Source: Alcaligenaceae bacterium (GTDB lineage: Bacteria > Pseudomonadota > Gammaproteobacteria > Burkholderiales > Burkholderiaceae_B). Taken from it: a stretch of 64,000 nucleotides of DNA. The stretch spans positions 62,001 through 126,000 of the forward strand of contig JACCEO010000006.1 in NCBI GenBank assembly GCA_013416485.1, in the 5' to 3' direction. Positions 57,472-64,000 of this stretch are shown one piece after another. Made by a program: the position numbers and the translations under genes. Numbering within the stretch: position 1 is the stretch's first letter; the number at the start of each line of letters is the position of its first letter. A model generated the notes under the pieces. The model saw only the letters and a list, made by a program, of their open reading frames with translations. It was not told the origin of the DNA and ran no database searches.

Positions 57472-59139
57472 TTAATCCCTAGGTATAGGATAACTACTGC
57501 CATATGGCCAAGCCCGTAACACTATGGCCTGCGCTGATGTTACTTGCTTAGATACACCATAAACACGACCGCTTTCGCTAGCAAAACGGCTGGCAATAAA
57601 CGCCGACGCTACATACGCTGGAGCATAATGAAGCAACAACACCGCCTGGGTCAGTAAAACAATTTCCTGAGCCACATAACGCGCTATCCCTGGCGACGGC
57701 GAAGCGGATCTATTCAGTACAGTTTGCAGATCTATAACACGTGCTTGCAGCACAGCGTCAGCACGGCTTTCCTGAACCAAATAGTCCACCAAGGCCTGGG
57801 CCTGGTCTGGATGACGTTCCAGGCCTCGCAGCACATCCAAGCACATAATATTCCCTGAACCCTCCCAAATGGAGTTCACCGGTGCCTCACGATATAAACG
57901 CGCCATCGGTCCGTCTTCGATGTAACCATTACCTCCCCAAACTTCCATACATTCAGCTATTGCCTCTATGGAGCGTTTAGCGATCCAGAACTTGGCCGCA
58001 GGGGTGAGTATGCGGCGAAACGCCAGCGTTAACGGTGTATCAGGCTCATCAAACGCCTGTGCTATCCGTATCGCCAATACCATAGCAGCTTCACTTTCCA
58101 GCGCCAGATCCATCAAGACGTTTTGCATTAATTCATGGTCTATCAATAAACGACCAAAAGCATGACGATAATGACAATGATGTATGGCTTGGACTACTGC
58201 CTGGCGCAGCAAGGCGGTGCTACCCAATACACAATCCAGCCGCGTTAACGATGCCATCCTGGCCAGGTTGGCGATGCCCTTACCTTCTTCACCCACCAAA
58301 ATTCCCACAGCATCATGAAACTCAACTTCGACACTGGCATTGGAACGGTTACCTAACTTGTCTTTTATACGTTGTATATACACATTGTTTTTATGTGTTT
58401 CGTCTAGCCAGCGTGGTACGTAAAAGCAGGAAAATTGATTGTTGTGACTAGCAAGCACCAAATGTGCATCGGAGGTGGGTGATGAAAAAAACCATTTATG
58501 TCCCCGCAACAGATAGTCACGGCCGCGCCCTGCCGCACCCACCGGTTCTGCTTGGGTCAAATTACTACGTAAATCGGACCCTCCCTGTTTTTCTGTCATG
58601 CCCATGCCAACCATCATGGAGCGTTTCAAGGCAACAGGAATATCTCGCGCATCGTAATCGCGTGAAAACAAGCGTGACGCAATCTGGTCAAACCAGCTTT
58701 CACCGCGTAATAAAGGGATAGCAGCCGCAGTCATGGTTAAGGGACATAAAGAACCGGCCTCGATCTGGCCATGCATTAGAAACGCTGCGGCCCGTGCAAC
58801 ATGAGCACCTACACCCGGCTGCGACCAAGCACTGCAATGCAGACCCTGCCCAAACCCCATCGCCAAAAACTGCTGCCAACCTGGATAAAATACGATGCTA
58901 TCACTACGCCTACCCTGACGATCATAGTTGGCCAGCTCTGGAGCATAATGATTCACCTGATGAGCTAATGTAAAGTTGGCACTAGTACCTAATGTTGCGC
59001 CATAACTACTTAGGCTGGTTTGATACGTCTTCGCATGTGCCCAGCGCATAGCGGCTTGCAAGACGATATCCGTTGTATATAGGTTGTAATCCACCAGGTT
59101 GGGAACCTGATTTGTGCTTGCATAGACCATGTCATGCAT
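57472..59139 (-). CDS. aidB: AidB-like acyl-CoA dehydrogenase
   Basis: AidB is an FAD protein of the acyl-CoA dehydrogenase superfamily, induced with the adaptive response to alkylation in E. coli and able to bind DNA. From the ATG at 59139, which has an ideal AAGGAGG site, it has 555 residues (E. coli AidB 541). Diagnostic blocks: EAGSLCPLTMTAAAIPLL, MVGMGMTEKQGGSDLRSN, GHKWFFSSPTSDAHLVLA, KDKLGNRSNASVEVEFHDAV, and REAPVNSIWEGSGNIMCLDV with LRGL, nearly identical to E. coli AidB. The C-terminal extension beyond the dehydrogenase fold is present. It lies 20 bp after corA, so the two are probably co-transcribed. Its cellular reaction is not established. Confidence 0.9.
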   Translation of the reverse strand: MHDMVYASTNQVPNLVDYNLYTTDIVLQAAMRWAHAKTYQTSLSSYGATLGTSANFTLAHQVNHYAPELANYDRQGRRSDSIVFYPGWQQFLAMGFGQGLHCSAWSQPGVGAHVARAAAFLMHGQIEAGSLCPLTMTAAAIPLLRGESWFDQIASRLFSRDYDARDIPVALKRSMMVGMGMTEKQGGSDLRSNLTQAEPVGAAGRGRDYLLRGHKWFFSSPTSDAHLVLASHNNQFSCFYVPRWLDETHKNNVYIQRIKDKLGNRSNASVEVEFHDAVGILVGEEGKGIANLARMASLTRLDCVLGSTALLRQAVVQAIHHCHYRHAFGRLLIDHELMQNVLMDLALESEAAMVLAIRIAQAFDEPDTPLTLAFRRILTPAAKFWIAKRSIEAIAECMEVWGGNGYIEDGPMARLYREAPVNSIWEGSGNIMCLDVLRGLERHPDQAQALVDYLVQESRADAVLQARVIDLQTVLNRSASPSPGIARYVAQEIVLLTQAVLLLHYAPAYVASAFIASRFASESGRVYGVSKQVTSAQAIVLRAWPYGSSYPIPRD

Positions 59140-59159
59140 GACTACCTCCTTGGAGTTCA

Positions 59160-60173
59160 CTACAACCACTTTACCTTTTTGAAGCGCCAATACAAAAACC
59201 CACAAACACCACTAATGGCAAGCAAAACCGCTGGGTAGCCATAGACCCACTCTAATTCCGGCATATTATGAAAGTTCATGCCATAGATACCCGCAATGGC
59301 CGTGGGTACTGCCAAAATAGCTGCCCATGCCGCCAGCTTACGCGTCGTATCAGTTTGCTGGACCTGCCCTATCATGAGGCTGGCTTCGAAAGCAAAAGCC
59401 AAGGCTTCGCGCAAGCTACTAATTAATTCATTAATACGCACAATACGGTCAGCGACTTCGCCAAAATAGGCTCGACTTTCCGCATCAATGTTGTCCATTT
59501 CCACCCGTGACACCTTACGGCAGACTTCGGCCATAGGTGCGATGGACGTATGTATGCGCAGCAAATTACGTCGGTAACGATATAACAAGCGCACATCGGC
59601 ATCACGAAAGCCACGCAATAACAACTGTTGCTCTACGGTTTCCACGGCTTTTTCCAGTGTCCCTAATGTCAGGGTATACCTGTCTACCATCAAATCCAAC
59701 AAGGCACTGGCAACAAAGTCACTACCGCGGCTTAACAGCCCAGGTGTGGCTTCTAGCTGCTTGCGTATTTCGCCATGGCTTGCTGCTGTGCCACGCCGTA
59801 TGGTGAGTAAAAACCCACGACCTATCAGTAGTTGGGTATCACCAAAATGAGGATGCAAGGTACGCAGTTCCAAGGTAATCGCTACGATCAGCGTGGCCTG
59901 CTCGTATTCGACGACCTTAGGACGACGATGCGGGCTGATCAGCTCTTCTATTGTCCTGTCTTGCAACCCCAGGTCGGCACCTAACTTTTCCAGCAGTGCG
60001 GTATCTGGGTCTTGCAACCCCACCCAGAGTAAGCCCTGATCACCTGGCACATAAGTGGTCACCTGATCCAAGGCCACCGTTAACGGCGGCTGCCCAGCAC
60101 GATATAAAACGGATGCAATCAAAGGGTTATGTGGCACCGCTGCATGTGGCTCGACCGAAATATCTGTACCCAT
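59160..60173 (-). CDS. CorA-family divalent cation transporter
   Basis: The 337 residues have a long cytoplasmic N-terminal domain, coiled-coil helices (TLEKAVETVEQQLLLRGF) and two C-terminal membrane helices. The first membrane helix ends in the selectivity motif YGMNFHNMPEL, with Gly-Met-Asn as in CorA and ZntB. The basic end RFKKVKWL is typical. CorA members carry Mg, Co or Ni, while ZntB members carry Zn; I cannot decide between them, though the sequence DRTIEELISPHRRPKVVEYE and the lack of an acidic MPE variant lean to CorA-like. It is divergent from the DUF423 gene and upstream of aidB. Confidence 0.9.
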   Translation of the reverse strand: MGTDISVEPHAAVPHNPLIASVLYRAGQPPLTVALDQVTTYVPGDQGLLWVGLQDPDTALLEKLGADLGLQDRTIEELISPHRRPKVVEYEQATLIVAITLELRTLHPHFGDTQLLIGRGFLLTIRRGTAASHGEIRKQLEATPGLLSRGSDFVASALLDLMVDRYTLTLGTLEKAVETVEQQLLLRGFRDADVRLLYRYRRNLLRIHTSIAPMAEVCRKVSRVEMDNIDAESRAYFGEVADRIVRINELISSLREALAFAFEASLMIGQVQQTDTTRKLAAWAAILAVPTAIAGIYGMNFHNMPELEWVYGYPAVLLAISGVCGFLYWRFKKVKWL

Positions 60174-60285
60174 ATAATGTCTCTAGTTTTTAGCAATCAT
60201 TTGTTCATGGCTTAATAATACTGACACATAGCCAGTAACGCATGGTTTAAACCACCTACCATGACCCTATACAAAGGATATTTAC

Positions 60286-60660
60286 ATGACCGAACGCTTG
60301 CTTGTCATCATTGGCGCCCTAGTTTTACTAACGGGCGTAGGCGCGGGCGCATTTGGTGCCCATGCATTAAAGCGACTACTAAGCCCAGATATGCTGGCGA
60401 TATGGCAAACCGCCGTGTTGTATCAGCTGATACACGGCCTAGGCCTATTACTGATTGCCATCTTAAGCACCCGCTACACTACGACCACTATGCATTATGC
60501 TGGGATAACCATGTTGGCTGGTGTGTTGATCTTCAGCGGCAGCTTGTATACGCTGACACTAACGAACATACGCTGGCTAGGCGCCATTACTCCTATAGGG
60601 GGCGTCTGCTTTATCGTAGCCTGGGCGTTATTGGCTTGGGCGGCTTGGCGGTCGGCCTAA
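60286..60660 (+). CDS. DUF423 family inner-membrane protein
   Basis: This 124-residue protein has four predicted membrane helices. The N-terminal GAGAFGAHALKRLLSPDMLA is the DUF423 (YgdD) signature, and VLYQLIHGLGLLLIAIL and GSLYTLTLTNIRWLGAITPI follow. The function is unknown. An AAAGGA ribosome-binding site precedes the ATG. It is followed by the adenine deaminase gene after 49 bp on the same strand. Confidence 0.9.
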   Translation: MTERLLVIIGALVLLTGVGAGAFGAHALKRLLSPDMLAIWQTAVLYQLIHGLGLLLIAILSTRYTTTTMHYAGITMLAGVLIFSGSLYTLTLTNIRWLGAITPIGGVCFIVAWALLAWAAWRSA

Positions 60661-60682
60661 GTAGGCTATAGCTTGATCATGA

Positions 60683-61742
<1,060 letters not shown>

Positions 61743-61744
<2 letters not shown>

Positions 61745-61774
61745 AAAAAGCCCACCTTAATGGTGGGCCTTTTT
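61743..61774. terminator. Terminator between the adenine deaminase and csp genes
   Basis: GCCCACC pairs with GGTGGGC (loop 5 nt), flanked by seven A residues on one side and CTTTTT on the other. It lies between convergent genes and fits termination in both directions. Confidence 0.9.
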
Positions 61775-61785
61775 AGATCAAGTTA

Positions 61786-61995
61786 TTAGATAACTTGGAT
61801 CGACTTGGCTTGAGGACCTTTTTGGCCTTCAGCAGCTACGAAGGAAACGCGTTGGTTTTCTTCGAGCGATTTAAAGCCAGTCCCAATGATGTCTGTGTGG
61901 TGAGCGAACAAATCTTTACCACCGGACTCAGGCTTGATGAAGCCGAAGCCTTTTTCGTTGTTGAACCACTTAACAATACCAGTTTCTGTTTGCAT
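61786..61995 (-). CDS. Cold-shock protein (CspA family)
   Basis: A 69-residue single cold-shock domain that binds single-stranded RNA and DNA and melts mRNA secondary structure. RNP1 is [12 protein letters not shown] and RNP2 is DLFAHHTDI; the N-terminus [16 protein letters not shown]-like reads [16 protein letters not shown]. In RNP2, His-His stands where VHF is usual in CspA. I chose the ATG at 61995; an ATG three codons upstream is possible. It has an unusually long leader of about 130 nt from a strong promoter, as known for cspA genes. Whether expression is cold-induced or constitutive cannot be told. Confidence 0.95.
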   Translation of the reverse strand: MQTETGIVKWFNNEKGFGFIKPESGGKDLFAHHTDIIGTGFKSLEENQRVSFVAAEGQKGPQAKSIQVI

Positions 61996-62069
61996 TTTTT
62001 GCAATCCCTAAAAAATACGAGCAACATGCTCTTATAGAAGACTGTCAAGGTGTAGAGATTTGAGCAAAA

Positions 62070-62089
62070 AAGTACTATGACTGGTACTT
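62070..62089 (-). terminator. Hairpin with T-run in the csp leader
   Basis: On the minus strand AAGTAC pairs with GTACTT (6 bp, loop 8 nt) followed by further T residues, within the csp leader and about 75 nt before the start codon. Upstream AAGTT/AACTT and downstream GAGCA/TGCTC stems could compete with it. It may act as an attenuator or thermosensor. Confidence 0.4.
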
Positions 62090-62130
62090 AAGTTGTACTA
62101 ACTTCAACGAACTTGAAAATCTAAGCCACC

Positions 62131-62159
62131 ATATTACGGGTGAAAAAACACGAAGTCAA
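62131..62159 (-). promoter_or_regulatory. Sigma70 promoter of csp
   Basis: On the minus strand TTGACT (62159-62154) and TAATAT (62136-62131) are separated by 17 bp. The predicted transcript starts near 62124, giving a csp leader of about 128 nt. Confidence 0.75.
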
Positions 62160-62216
62160 CTGATTCGACGACTAGTAAGCATAAACTTGCACCGACTAAG
62201 GGAATCCACCTACATA

Positions 62217-62804
62217 ATGCATAAACTTACACGCGATTTCTACAATAGAAACACCGAAACTGTTGCGCGCAGCCTACTAGGCAAACTCTTAATCCATTGT
62301 GTAGATGGCATAGAGCGCATAGGGAAAATTACCGAAGTGGAAGCCTACCTAGGCCCTACAGATTTGGCGGCACACAGTTCCAAAGGCAATACTCCCAGGA
62401 CACGCGTCATGTTCGGCCCACCGGGTTATGCCTATGTCTATTTAATTTACGGTATGCATCATTGCCTGAATGTAGTCACCGACACCATTGGCAGTGGTAC
62501 TGGCGTGCTATTACGCGCCCTGAAACCTATTGCTAATTTGGATGGGGTAAATACTCGGGGGCCGGGCAGACTGTGTAAAGCGATGGGCATAGACCGCAGC
62601 ATGTATGGCCATGATCTATGTAGTGATGACTTTTATATTGCCGCCGCAGATGCCCCGGAAGACATCACAATAGCAGCTAGCCCACGCATAGGCGTAGATT
62701 ACGCCGGTGCATGGGCTACCAAACCACTACGCTTTTATATATATGGCAGCCATTATGTGTCGCGTTTGCCAGCACGAAAACAACATGCTGTACCTGACCA
62801 CTAA
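62217..62804 (+). CDS. 3-methyladenine DNA glycosylase, AAG/MPG type
   Basis: This base-excision-repair enzyme removes alkylated purines and hypoxanthine from DNA. From the ATG at 62217 it has 195 residues and shows the AAG signatures: ARSLLGKLLIHCVDGIERIG, ITEVEAYLGPTDLAAHSSKG with the catalytic Glu in the TEVEAY motif, RTRVMFGPPGYAYVYLIYGM for the DNA-intercalating Tyr region, HHCLNVVTD, LLRALKPI and RGPGRLCKAMGI. The fold is the mammalian AAG type, unlike E. coli Tag or AlkA. A TTG at 62187 would extend it by 10 residues. It is divergent from csp. Confidence 0.93.
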   Translation: MHKLTRDFYNRNTETVARSLLGKLLIHCVDGIERIGKITEVEAYLGPTDLAAHSSKGNTPRTRVMFGPPGYAYVYLIYGMHHCLNVVTDTIGSGTGVLLRALKPIANLDGVNTRGPGRLCKAMGIDRSMYGHDLCSDDFYIAAADAPEDITIAASPRIGVDYAGAWATKPLRFYIYGSHYVSRLPARKQHAVPDH

Positions 62805-62836
62805 GGCTGCCACAATCACTTAAACGCCATTTCTTA

Positions 62837-64000
62837 TTAATAAGACAACTGAGGTGGTTCTTGCCGCGAGCTTTGATCCAGTCTTAGGCTTTCGACATCC
62901 AGGGTCACTGTTGTAGGCAGTTTAAAACGCGCCACAATGTGTGCCAGAGTGCTGGCCTGCTCTTCCAGGCTTTTGGCAGCAGCAGCGGCCTGCTCAACTA
63001 GGGCCGCATTTTGCTGGGTACCACCGTCCATCTGGGTAACGGCTTGGCCAATTTCACTAATACCTACGCTTTGCTCTTCGCTGGCGGCAGTAATCTCTGT
63101 CATGATAACGGCCACTTCCTTCACTGACGTAACCACTTCTGACATGGTAGCGCCCGCTTCTTCTACTTGGCGATCACCAGCCTGAACACGGGCAACAGAA
63201 TCATCGATAAGAATTTTAATTTCCCGAGCTGCCGCGGCAGAACGTTGCGCTAGGGTACGCACTTCAGAGGCTACCACTGCAAAGCCCCTACCTTGCTCGC
63301 CAGCGCGTGCTGCTTCTACCGCAGCATTCAAGGCCAGAATGTTGGTCTGAAAGGCTATGCCATCAATGACACTAATAATGTCAACAATTTTGACCGAGCT
63401 TTCCTTAATGGACTCCATCGTATTAACCACGCCAGCAACAGCATCCCCACCACGGCCAGCAATACCCGAGGCAGATGTAGCTAAAGTATCCGCCTGCCTA
63501 GCGTTATCCACGTTTTGCCTGACCGTACTGGTTAATTGCTCCATTGCCGTGGCCGTTTCTTCCAAACTGGCAGCCTGGGCTTCAGTACGTGAGGACAGAT
63601 CCGAGTTCCCCATGGCAATTTCTGTAGCTGCGGTATCTATAGCGTCAGCGGCTTGTTGAATTTCGCGTACGGTTTGAGCCAGGTTCTGCTGCATGGCATG
63701 CATGGCAAACATCAGGCTGGAACGGTCCCCCTGTCGCAAGGTAACGACGGTAGAGAAATTACCTTCGGAGATATCACGCGCCAGTGCAGCGGCATCATCA
63801 GGCTCACCGCCCAATTGGCGCATGACGTTACGGGTTAACCAACCCATCATTAATCCGCCAAACACCAAGGCAATTAACACCAACACCAAACTGATAATCA
63901 ACATTTTCTGCGTAAAATCGGTCATATCGGTCTTGGCGTTTTCGACCATTTGTTGATGCTCGCCTATGGACTGCGTCAACAAACGACGAAGTTCCAACCA
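62837..64000 (-). CDS. Methyl-accepting chemotaxis protein (partial, N-terminus beyond window)
   Basis: About 388 C-terminal residues are present; the ligand-binding domain and first membrane helix lie beyond the window. The visible part has the end of a periplasmic four-helix-type domain, the second membrane helix ([20 protein letters not shown]), a HAMP domain ([20 protein letters not shown]), and the long signalling coiled coil. The hairpin tip is recognisable in [20 protein letters not shown] and [20 protein letters not shown]. Flanking Glu/Gln-rich helices could be methylation sites. No C-terminal NWETF-like CheR/CheB tether is present; it ends [11 protein letters not shown] cytoplasmic domain of the Tsr/Tar class implies a motile host. 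The ligand is unknown. Confidence 0.93.
   Translation of the reverse strand, partial: WLELRRLLTQSIGEHQQMVENAKTDMTDFTQKMLIISLVLVLIALVFGGLMMGWLTRNVMRQLGGEPDDAAALARDISEGNFSTVVTLRQGDRSSLMFAMHAMQQNLAQTVREIQQAADAIDTAATEIAMGNSDLSSRTEAQAASLEETATAMEQLTSTVRQNVDNARQADTLATSASGIAGRGGDAVAGVVNTMESIKESSVKIVDIISVIDGIAFQTNILALNAAVEAARAGEQGRGFAVVASEVRTLAQRSAAAAREIKILIDDSVARVQAGDRQVEEAGATMSEVVTSVKEVAVIMTEITAASEEQSVGISEIGQAVTQMDGGTQQNAALVEQAAAAAKSLEEQASTLAHIVARFKLPTTVTLDVESLRLDQSSRQEPPQLSY

Noticed and set aside
60244-60253. Palindrome GGTTTAAACC between corA and the DUF423 gene
   Set aside because: Only 10 bp, AT-centred, and no second copy or clear promoter context; likely chance.
62832-62843. Palindrome CTTATTAATAAG at the end of the chemoreceptor gene
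   Set aside because: It includes the stop codon and simple AT-rich sequence; it is not a convincing terminator.

Overview
The window comes from a member of the Betaproteobacteria, order Burkholderiales, most probably family Alcaligenaceae (the Bordetella/Achromobacter/Alcaligenes side) with roughly balanced base composition. The basis is gene content and order: a PhaC/PhaB/PhaR polyester cluster, an odhA-odhB-odhL block next to sdhCDAB-sdhE-gltA, mdh followed by prpBCD, and EarP next to EF-P with Arg32. I cannot name the genus from sequence alone. The window is essentially chromosomal housekeeping DNA. I see no insertion sequence, prophage, integrase, CRISPR array or rRNA. The single tRNA gene is an initiator tRNA.

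Layout. 1-10.4 kb (minus strand): scpB, rluB, rimP, nusA, infB, rbfA, truB and a truncated typA form a translation/transcription block, with an initiator tRNA-fMet facing away from it at 10.47 kb. 10.6-11.09 kb is non-coding but rich in hairpins. 11-18 kb: a COG3146-type acetyltransferase, phaC-phaB-phaR, rluD-pgeF and bamD. 18-25 kb: a DinG/YoaA helicase, tex, trpS with a fused C-terminal domain, and zapE. 25-47 kb is a large central-carbon district: 2-oxoglutarate dehydrogenase (sucA, sucB, lpd), NADP malic enzyme, succinate dehydrogenase with its assembly factor and citrate synthase, a GntR/UTRA regulator, then mdh-prpB-prpC-prpD-small acetyltransferase, and acnB. 47-51 kb: a DUF2863-like protein, earP, efp and a DUF1178 protein. 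51-57.4 kb: a four-gene Yej/Opp-like peptide ABC transporter operon. 57.5-64 kb: aidB, corA, a DUF423 membrane protein, adenine deaminase, a cold-shock protein, an AAG-type 3-methyladenine glycosylase, and a chemoreceptor truncated by the window end.

How the genes work together. The 25-47 kb district encodes most of the TCA cycle plus the methylcitrate cycle: PrpC, PrpD and AcnB, then PrpB, convert propionyl-CoA and oxaloacetate to pyruvate and succinate, which feeds SdhCDAB and then Mdh. The most informative regulatory signal is an identical 20-bp sequence placed 3 bp upstream of the -35 box of both mdh (start of mdh-prpBCD) and acnB. It carries the inverted repeat TCTTATA-N5-TATAAGA. The adjacent divergent GntR/UTRA gene is the obvious candidate for its regulator, and no PrpR-type sigma54 activator is present.

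Other points worth attention are leader structures in front of rimP, efp and csp, a TrpRS-DUF1508-like fusion, a substrate-binding protein with both a lipobox and a C-terminal membrane helix, and the hairpin-rich gap after the initiator tRNA. All functional statements are from reading the sequence and family knowledge; no database or folding program was run.
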